Of a DNA stretch of 64,000 nucleotides, positions 16,673 through 28,676 are shown piece after piece (position 1 is the first letter of the stretch; every line of letters starts with the position of its first letter). A program made the position numbers and the translations under genes. A model generated the notes under the pieces. It worked only from the letters and a program-made list of their open reading frames with translations. It did no database searches and was not told where the DNA came from. Origin of the DNA: JALHFZ01 sp963674625 (GTDB taxonomy: Bacteria; Synergistota; Synergistia; Synergistales; Aminobacteriaceae); NCBI GenBank assembly GCA_963674625.2, contig CAXXXO010000004.1, positions 1,302,001 to 1,366,000 on the forward strand, read 5' to 3'.

Positions 16673-17547
16673 GAAAGCGGGAGGTCTCCCTGCTTCTGCT
16701 CAGCCGCCTCTCAGTCCTTATCGTCCTCGGAGCTCTTGCGGGGCTGCTCGTTTTTCTGATCCGCCGGGGGGCGCCGATCCTCGGCCCCGATCTCCTCTTC
16801 GGCGATGCCCCTCCCCTTCAGGCCCTGCTCGGCCTTCGCCCGGTCTGGAAGGGAATATGGCCGGCCGCTGCGGGCACCCTCTTTCTTCTTCTGCTGACCA
16901 TGGCCTTCGCCGTTCTTCCGGGAATCGGCTGCGGCGTCTATCTCTCGTGCTTCGCCTCGTCCCGGGAGCAATACTGGCTCGGACTGGCCGTCGACCTCCT
17001 CGCAGGAATTCCCTCCATCGTCATGGGCCTCTTCGGCTTTCTGCTCATCGTCTACCTTCGGCGGACCCTCCTTCCGAACGGATCCACGGGGATGCTCCTC
17101 GCCGCCTTCTGCCTCGCCCTCCTCGTTCTTCCCTCCCTCATCGTGGGCACCCGGTCATCCCTCGAAGCCCTGCCGGACAGCCTTCCCCTCGCCGCCGAGG
17201 CCCTGGGGTTCTCCCGGGGACAGACCCTGCGGCACGTCCTCCTTCCCGCAGCAGGTCAGGGAATTCTCGGAGGCGTCATGCTCGCCCTGGGGAGAGCCGC
17301 GGAGGATACGGCGGTGATCATGCTCACGGGGGCGGTAGCCAGCGCCGGACTGCCCGGCGGGCTGACGTCGAAGTTCGAGGCCCTCCCCTTCGCCATCTAC
17401 TACACTGCTGCCCAGTACGCCGACAAAGCCGAACTGGACAGGGGGTTCGGAGCGGCCCTCGTCCTTCTCTGCCTTTCGGCCGGGCTGCTCTTTCTTTCCT
17501 GGCGGCTTCAGCGGAATCTGGAGCGGCGATGGAAGGGGGTGCGCTGA
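16669..17547 (+). CDS. pstA: Phosphate ABC transporter permease PstA
   Basis: The 292-residue membrane protein has six predicted helices and the loop LALGRAAEDTAVIMLTGAV of PstA, with AGIPSIVMGLFGF typical of this subunit. I start at ATG 16669, overlapping the pstC stop, because the longer open frame upstream is a shadow of pstC. The end overlaps the pstB start by one base. Confidence 0.88.
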   Translation: MRKREVSLLLLSRLSVLIVLGALAGLLVFLIRRGAPILGPDLLFGDAPPLQALLGLRPVWKGIWPAAAGTLFLLLLTMAFAVLPGIGCGVYLSCFASSREQYWLGLAVDLLAGIPSIVMGLFGFLLIVYLRRTLLPNGSTGMLLAAFCLALLVLPSLIVGTRSSLEALPDSLPLAAEALGFSRGQTLRHVLLPAAGQGILGGVMLALGRAAEDTAVIMLTGAVASAGLPGGLTSKFEALPFAIYYTAAQYADKAELDRGFGAALVLLCLSAGLLFLSWRLQRNLERRWKGVR

Positions 17548-18305
17548 TGGAGGCCTGCGTCTCCCTGCGGAACCTTTCCGTCTCCTTCGGCAGGCGGCAG
17601 ATACTCAAACGGGTCAACGTCGATTTCCCCTGCCGGAAGGTCACCGTACTCCTCGGCCGCTCAGGGTCGGGAAAGACCACCCTGCTTCGTTCAATAAATC
17701 GCCTGAACGAGAGCTTCGACGGCTATCACGGGTATGGAACGGGAACGGTCATGCTGGACGGCACCCGCCGTCCTCTTGCCGGACCGGGTTCCCTTCCACT
17801 GTCCACCCTCCGCAGAAAGGTGGGCATGGTCTTCCAGTCACCCAATCCGCTTCCCCTCAGCATAGGGAAAAACATCCTGCTTCCCCTGGCCCTTGTGGCC
17901 GGAAAAGAAGGGGAGGAAGGGAATGAGGCCATGAGGAAGGCCCTCGAAGAGGTGGGCCTCTGGAAAGAGGTCTCCGACCGCCTCGACCGTCCGGCGTCGA
18001 GTCTCTCGGGAGGGCAGCAGCAGCGCCTCTGCCTTGCCCGGGCCCTGGCCCTCACACCCGAAATCCTTCTCCTCGACGAGCCCACATCCTCCCTTGACCG
18101 GGCCGCGGGGCGCAAGATTGAAGAGCTCATCTTCTCCCTCCGGGAGCGCTATTCCCTTATCCTCGTATCCCACAGCCTCTCCCAGGCCCGCCGTCTCGGA
18201 GATTCCTTCGCCATACTCTCCGAAGGAATCCTCGACGGCCTCCTTCCCGCTTCCGAGCTTCCCCACGGGTCCGAAGCGGAAGCCTTCATCGCGAATCTTC
18301 TTTAG
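17547..18305 (+). CDS. pstB: Phosphate ABC transporter ATP-binding protein PstB
   Basis: The 252-residue ATPase has Walker A GRSGSGKTT, Q-loop GMVFQSPNPLPLS, signature LSGGQQQRL and Walker B ILLLDEPTSSLD. The NP(x)P after the Q-loop is typical of PstB. No phoU follows, unlike many pst operons; phoU may lie elsewhere or be absent. GGGGG nine bases upstream supports this start. Confidence 0.92.
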   Translation: MEACVSLRNLSVSFGRRQILKRVNVDFPCRKVTVLLGRSGSGKTTLLRSINRLNESFDGYHGYGTGTVMLDGTRRPLAGPGSLPLSTLRRKVGMVFQSPNPLPLSIGKNILLPLALVAGKEGEEGNEAMRKALEEVGLWKEVSDRLDRPASSLSGGQQQRLCLARALALTPEILLLDEPTSSLDRAAGRKIEELIFSLRERYSLILVSHSLSQARRLGDSFAILSEGILDGLLPASELPHGSEAEAFIANLL

Positions 18306-18346
18306 GTGAAACTGAACAAAGCTTCGGACGCAGTGTCTTTCCCTCA

Positions 18347-18375
18347 TTGACAGGAGAAAGGTTCTCCTGTATCCT
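18347..18375 (+). promoter_or_regulatory. carAB promoter with 21-bp palindromic operator in its spacer
   Basis: TTGACA (18347-18352), 17-base spacer, TATCCT (18370-18375). A perfect inverted repeat ACAGGAGAA-AGG-TTCTCCTGT (18350-18370) fills the space between the two hexamers, where a bound repressor would exclude RNA polymerase. No PyrR-type attenuator was seen in the leader. Confidence 0.7.
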
Positions 18376-18454
18376 TTTATGCAACAAAAGTTCATTTTTT
18401 TATCCATCATGTAAAAAAATTTATTATTGTGAACGGAAGGAAGAGGAGCCTGCA

Positions 18455-19629
18455 ATGGAAAAGTGTTTTCTCGTACTCGACGACGGAGGGGTTTTCAGCG
18501 GAAGATCCTTCGGCCATCCTGTTCCGAAAGCGCAGGAACTGCCCCGCTGGAGGGACGGCAGCCGGGGATCCGGAGAAGTGGTGTTCAACACCGCCATGAC
18601 AGGGTATCACGAGATGCTCACGGATCCCTCCTATGCAGGGCAGATGGTGGTGCTGACCTGCCCCCACGCGGGAAACTACGGCTGCCTCGACGAATGGTCG
18701 GAACGGGGGCCCGACGATCCCGGGATGCCCGAGATCAAGCTGACGGGGCTCGTGGTGCGGTCGTGCTTTTCCGGTCCCGTCCCGCCGGGCCGCCTCACCC
18801 TCGACGCCTATCTGAAAAAGCATGCCGTACCGGGAATCAGCGACGTGGACACCCGCTCTCTCACCCTGCGACTCCGGGATAGAGGAAGCTGCAACGGAGT
18901 GATCGCCGCGCCGTCGGAGGGCACGGTTCTTTCACCCGAAGACCTCGATGCGGCCCTGCGCTATCTCGAAGGAGTTCCTCCCATGGAGGGGCGAAACCTC
19001 CTGTCTGCCGTCGGCACGAGGAAGACGATCGAGGCCTCGGGCCCGGGGACTCCCCGGTTCGCCCTCATCGACTGCGGCGTAAAGGGAAACATCGTGCGGG
19101 AGCTCGTCCGAAGAGGGGCCTCCGTGACGGTCCTTCCCTGGACCGCTTCGGCGGCGGAAATCATGAACACGGCACCTGACGGAGTGCTCTTCTCCAACGG
19201 CCCGGGGGACCCCGCCGCCCTTCCTTCCCTTGCGGCGGTCATCCGCGATATGGCCGGAAAAGTTCCTCTCTTCGGCATCTGCCTCGGTCACCAGGTCATC
19301 GCCCACGCTCTCGGCGGGACGACCCGGAAGATGAAGTTCGGCCATCACGGGTGCAATCACCCCGTCCGGGACGAACGGACGGGGCGGGTGCAGGTGACCA
19401 GCCAGAATCACGGCTTCGAGGTGGACGGTTCGTCCCTTCCTCCGGAGGTGAAGGTCTGGTTCCGGAACGCCAACGACGGAACCGTGGAGGGTCTGTACCA
19501 TCTTTCCCTGCCGATCCTGTCGTGCCAGTTCCACCCCGAGGCGGCCCCCGGCCCACGGGATTCCGCCTGGATCTTCGACGAATTCGTGAAGGCCGCGTCC
19601 GTCTTTGCCGAAGGAAAGGAGCTCCCGTC

Positions 19630-19651
<22 letters not shown>
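18455..19651 (+). CDS. carA: Carbamoyl-phosphate synthase small subunit
   Basis: The 398-residue glutaminase subunit has the N-terminal CPSase small domain (FNTAMTGYHEMLTDPSY) and a class I amidotransferase domain with the catalytic Cys in FGICLGHQ (about residue 275) and the His/Glu in QFHPEAAPGP. It supplies ammonia to CarB to form carbamoyl phosphate for arginine and pyrimidine synthesis. The ATG lies behind AAGAGGAG. It overlaps carB by 22 bases. Confidence 0.96.
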
Positions 19652-22893
<3,242 letters not shown>

Positions 22894-22933
22894 GCAATCA
22901 TGAATTGTTATTCGAATTGAAGGAGGGATGGAA

Positions 22934-23458
22934 GTGAGAAAAGCGCGGGAAGGATGGAACCCCTATCTTCTCGGCGGATTGGCGGGACTCCTCTCGGTAT
23001 GGTCGGTCTACTATTCGGGGAAGTATTTCGGTGCGTCCACGTCCTTTGTTCGTGCCACGAGCTTCATAGAGGGAAAGGTGCTTCCCGACCGGGCGGCGGG
23101 ACTTGAATATCTCGTCAGCCACGCCCCGAAGCTTGACTGGCAGGGGATGTTCGTCATCGGCATATTCCTGGGAGCCCTGTTCTCGTCGGTGCTCTTTCGG
23201 GAATTCAAGATTCAGGCCGTTCCGGACATGTGGAAGCGCAACTTCGGCGGCAATACTCTTGCCCGGGCTCTCGTAGCCTTCCTCGGCGGCGGGATCGCCG
23301 TCTTCGGAGCGCGCCTGGCCGACGGGTGACCCAGCGGTCACGGGCTGAGCGGGACGCTTCAGCTTGCGGTCAGCGGATATGTGGCGCTCTTCCTCTTCTT
23401 TATTACGGGAATCATCGTGGCGAAGATGATCTATGGAGGTGGACGAGATGGACTTTGA
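22934..23458 (+). CDS. YeeE/YedE-family sulfur/selenium transporter half-protein with predicted selenocysteine
   Basis: Read through an in-frame TGA at 23327-23329, this frame gives a 174-residue membrane protein. It reads GARLADG-U-PSGHGLSGTLQ, where YeeE/YedE proteins have a strictly conserved Cys in GGCTSGHG. The sequence after the TGA is perfect family sequence, with a last helix YVALFLFFITGIIVAKM and a normal stop at 23456-23458 that overlaps the next gene. If the TGA ended translation, the conserved motif and last helix would be lost. GTG 22934, about six bases behind AGGAGGG, is preferred over ATG 22928, which touches it. The Sec at residue 132 is inference, supported by selD in this window and a downstream hairpin; the alternative is a Cys-to-stop mutation or base error. 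Confidence 0.75.
23327..23363 (+). promoter_or_regulatory. Candidate bacterial SECIS element after the yeeE TGA
   Basis: After the TGA (23327-23329), GCTGAGCG (23344-23351) pairs with CGCTTCAGC (23355-23363), giving 8 bp with one bulged U and a GGA apical loop. The loop lies about 22 bases downstream of the TGA, inside the distance used by known bacterial SECIS elements. The bulged U and loop G also resemble the E. coli fdhF element. Confidence 0.55.
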
Positions 23459-24026
23459 TCAGATTCTCTTCCATCTGAAAGGCATAGCGAATGCGGTGGA
23501 CATAGAACTGCGCTTCGGCCTCGTCACGGGAATCGTTTTCGGCGTGCTGCTTCAGCGCGCCCACGTGATACGGTACGACCGGCAGCTCGCCGCTCTCCGC
23601 CTCAAGGATTTCACCATTCTCAAATTCATGATGTCCACCATACTGGTGGCCATGATCGGCACCTACTACCTCTACGATCAGGGGCTCGTGAAGCTCTCCA
23701 TAAAGCCCACGATCCTGGGCGGCCTCGTCGCGGGAGGAATCCTTTTCGGAATCGGATGGGCTCTTCTGGGGTACTGTCCCGGAACCTCCGCCGGAGCCCT
23801 GGGTGAGGGCAGGGTAGACGCCTTCTGGGGCATCCTCGGCGGTTTCGCCGGAGCGGCGGTCTACGCCGAGATGTATCCGTTCATGAAGGAAACGCTCCTC
23901 ACCATGGGCAATTACGGCAAGATCACCATTCCCCAGGTTCTCGGAGTGAACCACTGGTATGTCATCGCGGCGGTGTCGGTACTCTTCCTTCTCTTCTTCG
24001 CCTGGGCGGAGAAGAAGGGTCTGTAA
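23448..24026 (+). CDS. YeeE/YedE-family transporter, second half-protein
   Basis: The 192-residue membrane protein with about five helices contains GWALLGYCPGTSAGALGEGR, the second conserved Cys motif of the YeeE/YedE family. Members move thiosulfate or other reduced sulfur or selenium species across the inner membrane; the two-gene split form is common. I start at ATG 23448, seven bases behind GGAGG, overlapping the stop of the Sec-containing partner, which supports translation running through the upstream TGA. A strong terminator follows. Confidence 0.85.
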   Translation: MDFDQILFHLKGIANAVDIELRFGLVTGIVFGVLLQRAHVIRYDRQLAALRLKDFTILKFMMSTILVAMIGTYYLYDQGLVKLSIKPTILGGLVAGGILFGIGWALLGYCPGTSAGALGEGRVDAFWGILGGFAGAAVYAEMYPFMKETLLTMGNYGKITIPQVLGVNHWYVIAAVSVLFLLFFAWAEKKGL

Positions 24027-24050
24027 GAAGCCCCGCTTTTCTACAAATCA

Positions 24051-24090
24051 AAAAGGCAGGTCCCGGTCGATTTCGGGACCTGCCTTTTTT
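24051..24090 (+). terminator. Intrinsic terminator after the yeeE pair
   Basis: Stem built on AGGCAGGTCCCG/CGGGACCTGCCT with an 8-base loop and a run of T; the A run on the other side makes it potentially bidirectional, also serving the converging oxidoreductase gene. Confidence 0.92.
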
Positions 24091-24190
24091 AGTCTCCTTG
24101 CGGCTTCCTTATCCAGGCATGTCCTGCATCGCTGCCGGGGGAAGAAGACCTGCGTGTTTTTTCGTGATTCCGTAAGAGAGTCCTTTGAAC

Positions 24191-25213
24191 TTACCGGGAA
24201 AAAGCCCTCTTGTACTGTTCGGGCCAGGGAAGCTCGACGCCCATTCTGCGGGCCTCCGTCAAGGGGAAGAAGGGATTGCGGAGAAGTTCCCGCCCCAGGG
24301 CCACGAGATCGGCCCGCTGATTCCCCAGAATTTCCTCCACCATCTCGAGTGTTGTAATCAGCCCGACGGCGATGGTGGGCACGGAACACTCCTTTTTTAT
24401 CAGTTCGGCGAAGGGAATTTGGTATCCCGGATAGACCGGAGGCGGAACGGGAGTGACCCCGCCGGAGCTGACATGAACCACGTCCACTCCCTCGAGGGAC
24501 TCTTTAAGCATTTCGGCCATCTCCTCGGGGGTAACTCCACCCTCCGTATAGTCGGAGGCTGAGACCCGAAGGAAAAGTGGTTTTTCCTCAGGCCAGCGGG
24601 AGCGCACAGCTCCGTTGACATCCCGGAGAAGGCGGGAACGGTTTGAGGGGGAGCCTCCGTAGCTGTCCTTCCGGACATTGCTCAGAGGGGAGAGGAACTG
24701 GCTCAGAAGGTAGCCGTGGGCTCCGTGGATCTCAACAACGTCGAAGCCTGCCTCGAGGGCCCTGCCGGCGGCGGAGGCAAAGGCCTCGGTCACATTGGCG
24801 ATATCCTCGTCTGTCATCTCCGTGGGGTCCTGATAGCGGCCGTCGTCGCTGTATTTGAGCGGGCTCGGCCCGTAAATCCTCTTCGCCGCAGCGCCGCACT
24901 TCCGCCCGGCGTGGTTGAGCTGAATGCCGATCTTCGCCCCCTGGTCGTGGACCATTTTCACGAGCTTCGCCAGGGGAGGGATCTGATCGTCCCGCCAGAG
25001 GCCGAGGTCGTTGTCGGAGATCCGCCCCTCGGGCAGTACCCCGGTGGCTTCAACGATGATCAGGCCGACGCCGCCGAGGGCCCGGGCGCCGTAGTGAAGA
25101 AAATGAAAATCCGTCGGAACGGATTCCGGGGCGCTGTACATGCACATGGGGGGCATGACGATCCTGTTCTTCAGTTCGAGGTTTTTAATGGAAAAGGGCT
25201 CGTAGGCTCTCAC
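24191..25213 (-). CDS. Old Yellow Enzyme family NADH:flavin oxidoreductase (YqjM/NamA type)
   Basis: The 340-residue TIM-barrel flavoprotein has the YqjM-type N-terminus LKNRIVMPPMCMYSA, with the Cys near FMN, LNHAGRKC, EIHGAHGYLLSQFLSPLSN (catalytic-site region) and ADLVALGRELLRNP at the phosphate-binding end. It has no Fe-S/NADH domain, so it is a single-domain ene-reductase reducing activated alkenes with NAD(P)H. The ATG is preceded by AGGAGG. No functional partner lies nearby. Confidence 0.9.
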   Translation of the reverse strand: MRAYEPFSIKNLELKNRIVMPPMCMYSAPESVPTDFHFLHYGARALGGVGLIIVEATGVLPEGRISDNDLGLWRDDQIPPLAKLVKMVHDQGAKIGIQLNHAGRKCGAAAKRIYGPSPLKYSDDGRYQDPTEMTDEDIANVTEAFASAAGRALEAGFDVVEIHGAHGYLLSQFLSPLSNVRKDSYGGSPSNRSRLLRDVNGAVRSRWPEEKPLFLRVSASDYTEGGVTPEEMAEMLKESLEGVDVVHVSSGGVTPVPPPVYPGYQIPFAELIKKECSVPTIAVGLITTLEMVEEILGNQRADLVALGRELLRNPFFPLTEARRMGVELPWPEQYKRAFSR

Positions 25214-25583
25214 GGTGAAACCTCCTTCGGAGTATGGGGTGCAAAAAGTATAGCAGATAGTTTCAGACTATTGGCAACGGAGATGCAGCTTTTTCCCTGT
25301 GATTCAGGTAGTCCAAGGAACATTCTGAAAGACCTGACGGAATGGGGTAGAGCTCGATAAAAGAGGTCCCGGAGTGGGGAGGGTGGGGCGACCCTCCTGT
25401 CCGGGACCTGTGCGTGGGGAAGTTCATCAACCGAACGGATATGTTCTATTGATTGATTGAAGTATAGAGATGCATTGAAAAGATTACAATATTAATGTCA
25501 GTAATAATCTTATTGTTTATTATGTTCATAAGGCAATGATGTTCGAAGTGCGAAGAAGGCAGCAATCCTCCGGATTTACGGTT
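25214..25583. other. Intergenic region with one minus-strand terminator
   Basis: Between the ene-reductase start and the end of the HMG-CoA-lyase-like gene. Apart from the terminator listed separately, it is AT-rich around 25430-25530 and no gene was recognised. Confidence 0.5.
25357..25409 (-). terminator. Terminator of the CoA-transferase/lyase operon (minus strand)
   Basis: AGGTCCCGGA (25364-25373) pairs with TCCGGGACCT (25400-25409), extended by an inner AGGGT/ACCCT. Read on the minus strand, the hairpin is followed by CTTTTAT. It lies about 175 bases beyond the lyase stop. Confidence 0.65.
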
Positions 25584-26528
25584 TTATCCGCAGCACGAAG
25601 GTGCGTCAGCGTTGAGTCCTTTTTTTGTCGCCGCGAGGTGGCTCGCTATCTTCAGTCCGTAGGCCGACTGCATTTTCCGGACAGCCGCGAGGACCTTCAG
25701 CAGATCGATTCCCGTCTCGATTCCCATCTGTTCGGCCATGTTGACCATATCCTCCGTGGCGGCGTTTCCCGCGGCGCCCGGGGCAAAGGGGCATCCCCCG
25801 AGGCCGCCGGCTGCGGCGTCGAATGAGGCGAACCCCATGGTCAAAGCGGTGAGCATGTTGGCCAGGGCCATGCCGTAGGTGTCGTGAAGGTGGAGGGTGA
25901 AGGGGTAGTCGCCGTATTTTTCCCGAATGACCGAGAGGGTGGAGGCCAGGTATTTCGGGTCGGTCGTCCCGATGGTGTCGGCGAGGGTGATGCCGTCGGC
26001 CCCTGCCTCAAGGGCCCTGTCGATGACTTTCAGGACTTTTTCTGGGGCAACGGCTCCGGCGAAGGGGCAGGCGAAAGCCGTGGCCACGGAGACCCTGAGC
26101 TTCGTGTCCCCTTTGAGAGATGCGACCTTTTCCATTTCGGCCAGGGATTCGTCCACGGTGCGCCTGGTGTTGGCTCTGTTGTGATCCTCGCTCGCGGAGA
26201 CGACGAAGTTCATCCATTCGGCTCCTGCGGCCAGGGCTCCCTCGGCGCCCCGCAGATTCGGAATGAGGGCGACGGAGGTCACACGGCCTTTCCATTTCGT
26301 CCGGAAGGCGGCCATGACCTCGGCGGCGTCGGCCATCTGGGGAATGGCCTTCGGGCTGACGAAGGAGGTGACCTCCATGGTCTTTATTCCCGTGCCGGCC
26401 AGTTCATCGATGATGGCGATTTTCGTCTCCGTGGGGATGAATTCCTTCACGCTCTGGAAGCCATCCCGGGGGCAGACCTCCACGATTTCTACGGACTTCG
26501 GCAGGGAGGAAAAGGCCTTCATGGTCAT
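25584..26528 (-). CDS. Hydroxymethylglutaryl-CoA lyase family protein
   Basis: The 314-residue HMGL-type TIM barrel has VEVCPRDGFQ (catalytic Arg/Asp), LHLHDTYGMALAN (metal HxH) and GGLGGCPFAPGAAGN, with the active-site Cys loop of true HMG-CoA lyases. Such enzymes cleave HMG-CoA to acetoacetate and acetyl-CoA, or citramalyl/hydroxyacyl-CoA analogues. The ATG overlaps the stop of the CoA-transferase, so the two are translationally coupled, which suggests a pathway: activate an acid with CoA, then split it. The exact acyl-CoA is unknown. Confidence 0.88.
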   Translation of the reverse strand: MTMKAFSSLPKSVEIVEVCPRDGFQSVKEFIPTETKIAIIDELAGTGIKTMEVTSFVSPKAIPQMADAAEVMAAFRTKWKGRVTSVALIPNLRGAEGALAAGAEWMNFVVSASEDHNRANTRRTVDESLAEMEKVASLKGDTKLRVSVATAFACPFAGAVAPEKVLKVIDRALEAGADGITLADTIGTTDPKYLASTLSVIREKYGDYPFTLHLHDTYGMALANMLTALTMGFASFDAAAGGLGGCPFAPGAAGNAATEDMVNMAEQMGIETGIDLLKVLAAVRKMQSAYGLKIASHLAATKKGLNADAPSCCG

Positions 26529-27721
26529 ACCGCCCCCTCTTCCCGAAGGGCTGCAATCTCTTCAGTGGTCAGATCGAGAAGCTCCCGGAAGAGTGAGTCC
26601 GTGTGTTCCCCCAGGGCCGGAGAGGGAGTGCGCACCGAGGAGGGCGTGCCCGTGAGCTTGATGTGGCTTCCCGTGACCGTGAGCCTTCCGGCCTTGGGAT
26701 GGTCCATCTCCACGAACATCTCCCGATCCTTGGCGATGTGAGGGTCATTCACCACCTGCTCGATGTCGTAGATGGGCGCGCAGGGAACGCCGGCGGCGGA
26801 GACCTTTTCGTAAATTTCCTCCACTGAAAGGGAAGAGGTCCATTCCTCGATGAGGGGTTTCAGCTCCTCGTGATTGGCAACCCGATCGCGGACCCGGAGG
26901 AAGCGGGGGTCCTCCGCAAGGTCCGGCCTCCCCATCACGCCGCAGAGACACGCCCAGAGCTTGTCGTTTCCCGCGCCGATGACGAGGCTGCCGTCGGAGC
27001 CCCGGAAGGAGTCGTAGGGGTAGGTGGATTCATAGCGGTTTCCTATCCGCTGGGGGATCCGCCCCTCCACGAGATAGATCATATTGATGATCTCGAGGCT
27101 CGCCACGGCGGAATCCACCAGGGCAACGTCCACCTTCTGCCCTTCCCCGGTTTGGGAGCGGCTGTGAACCGCCGCGAGAATGCCGATGGCCGCCGAAAGC
27201 CCGCCCAATACGTCCCCCATGGCGGTTCCCGTGCGGGTGGGCTCTCCGTCCGGCCAGCCGGTGGTGCTCATAAGGCCGCTCATGGCCTGGGAGATGATGT
27301 CGTACCCCGGACGCTGGCTGTATCGGCCCGTGTGGCCGAAGCCGGATATGGCCCCGTAGATGATGCCGGGGTTCACCTTTTTGAGATCCTCGTAGCCGAG
27401 GCCGAGCTTCTCCATGGTGCCGGGACGGAAGTTCTCGATGACGATGTCCGACTTCTTCACGAGGTCGAGAAAGAGGGCTTTGGCCTTCGGATTCTTGAGG
27501 TTCAGGGTAATCCCCTTCTTGTTGCGGTTGAGGTTCATGAAATAGGCGCTCTCGCCCCCCTTGAAGGGCCCCATCTGCCGCGTGTCGTCCCCCGTGCCCG
27601 GCTGTTCCACCTTGATGACCTCGGCCCCCATGTCGGCGAACATCATGGTGCAGAACGGCCCGGCGAGGACCCGGGTGAGGTCGAGTATGCGAAGTCCCGA
27701 AAGTGCTCCCTGTTTTTCCAT
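26525..27721 (-). CDS. CaiB/BaiF (class III) CoA-transferase
   Basis: The 398-residue protein has the family start LSGLRILDLTRVLAGPFCT, the catalytic Asp region LNLNRNKKGITLNLK and KSDIVIENFRPG, and GHTGRYSQRPGYD. Class III enzymes move CoA between acids through an Asp-CoA anhydride. ATG 27721 has AGGGGAAG upstream; the long open extension before it overlaps the regulator gene and is a shadow. It is coupled to the lyase downstream. Confidence 0.9.
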   Translation of the reverse strand: MEKQGALSGLRILDLTRVLAGPFCTMMFADMGAEVIKVEQPGTGDDTRQMGPFKGGESAYFMNLNRNKKGITLNLKNPKAKALFLDLVKKSDIVIENFRPGTMEKLGLGYEDLKKVNPGIIYGAISGFGHTGRYSQRPGYDIISQAMSGLMSTTGWPDGEPTRTGTAMGDVLGGLSAAIGILAAVHSRSQTGEGQKVDVALVDSAVASLEIINMIYLVEGRIPQRIGNRYESTYPYDSFRGSDGSLVIGAGNDKLWACLCGVMGRPDLAEDPRFLRVRDRVANHEELKPLIEEWTSSLSVEEIYEKVSAAGVPCAPIYDIEQVVNDPHIAKDREMFVEMDHPKAGRLTVTGSHIKLTGTPSSVRTPSPALGEHTDSLFRELLDLTTEEIAALREEGAV

Positions 27722-27750
27722 TCTTATTTCTTCCCCTTTCCTGATCGCTT

Positions 27751-28464
27751 TTATTTCTGCGAAGTCTCTTTTTTTACGGAGGCGCGGTCCTTTTTCTTCT
27801 CGGGGTCCACCCGCCGCTCGAAGTAGCTGAAATAGCGTCCTTCCCGGATCTCGTCGAGATTTCCCTCGAGAAGGGCGTCGAGAATCCTGAGATGGTCCTG
27901 CACCAGAACGTTCATGTCCTCCTCGGTGGCAAGGTCCCTGAGCACCGCCTGCTGTATCTGGGAGTAGACCATCTTGAGCAGTCGGAGGGTCCATCTCCTT
28001 CCCGCCTTCTCGGCGAGAGAGAGGTGAAAGTCCATGTCGATCCTGCTGAATTCGAGGAGAAATTCCTCTCTCGTCTCATCCTTTCCTCCAAGGAGGAGCA
28101 TTTTCGACAGAATCTTCTTCAGTGAATCGTGGTCCTCCCTGGTGAAGTTTCCCTTCTGGAGGATCTCCCGAAAGACCATGTCTTCAAGGGCGAACCGGAT
28201 GTCGTAGAGCTCCTCGATCTCCTCGGGAGAAAAATCGACCACAAGAGATCCCTTTTGGGGGATGGACCGGAGCAGCCCCAGTCCCTCGAGGATCTTGAGC
28301 CCCTCCCGGACCGGGGCCCGGCTAACATTGAGGTTTTTCGCCAGCTCCTCTTCCCGGATGTATGACCCCGGAGGATAGGCCGCAGAAAGAAGAAGATCGT
28401 GGCGAAGCCACGCGGCCACTTCCTCGGCGAGGGTGGTGTTTTTGAAGTTTCTTCCCGGAGGCAT
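27751..28464 (-). CDS. GntR-family (FCD) transcriptional regulator
   Basis: The 237-residue protein has a winged-helix N-terminus (REEELAKNLNVSRAPVREGLK) and an FCD domain (DIRFALEDMVFREIL; RIDMDFHLSLAEKAG; VQDHLRILDALLEG). It is upstream of and co-directional with the CoA-transferase and lyase, and divergent from the creatininase/TRAP unit; a palindrome precedes it. The likely ligand is the transported acid or its CoA product. ATG 28464 is used; a GTG four codons upstream is possible. Confidence 0.87.
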   Translation of the reverse strand: MPPGRNFKNTTLAEEVAAWLRHDLLLSAAYPPGSYIREEELAKNLNVSRAPVREGLKILEGLGLLRSIPQKGSLVVDFSPEEIEELYDIRFALEDMVFREILQKGNFTREDHDSLKKILSKMLLLGGKDETREEFLLEFSRIDMDFHLSLAEKAGRRWTLRLLKMVYSQIQQAVLRDLATEEDMNVLVQDHLRILDALLEGNLDEIREGRYFSYFERRVDPEKKKDRASVKKETSQK

Positions 28465-28493
28465 GGGAGGAATCACCTTCTTTCAAATGTAGA

Positions 28494-28505
28494 AATGTCG
28501 ACATT
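28494..28505. promoter_or_regulatory. Palindrome AATGTCGACATT, candidate GntR operator
   Basis: Perfect 12-bp palindrome in the divergent region, 30 bases upstream of the regulator start, flanked by further weak symmetry (TGTAGAAATGTC / GACATTGTAAA). Confidence 0.6.
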
Positions 28506-28676
28506 GTAAATGCGTGTTTATAGTAACAGATTTGCTATGGAAAGAAAAGGCCGCTGAATTTTTTCCACCCGTTTGACGGACGGGCAAAATGACCTTAGCA
28601 TTATGGAACTCTATTGCCCGTCAGGGGCGGATATTCAAATGAAGATACGGAAGCTGACGAGGAGGTCTATAAAGGG

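Noticed and set aside
24051..25409. Related GGTCCCGG hairpins at 24051 and 25364 as a repeat family
   Set aside because: Only the short GGTCCCGG core is shared; both are explained as terminators.
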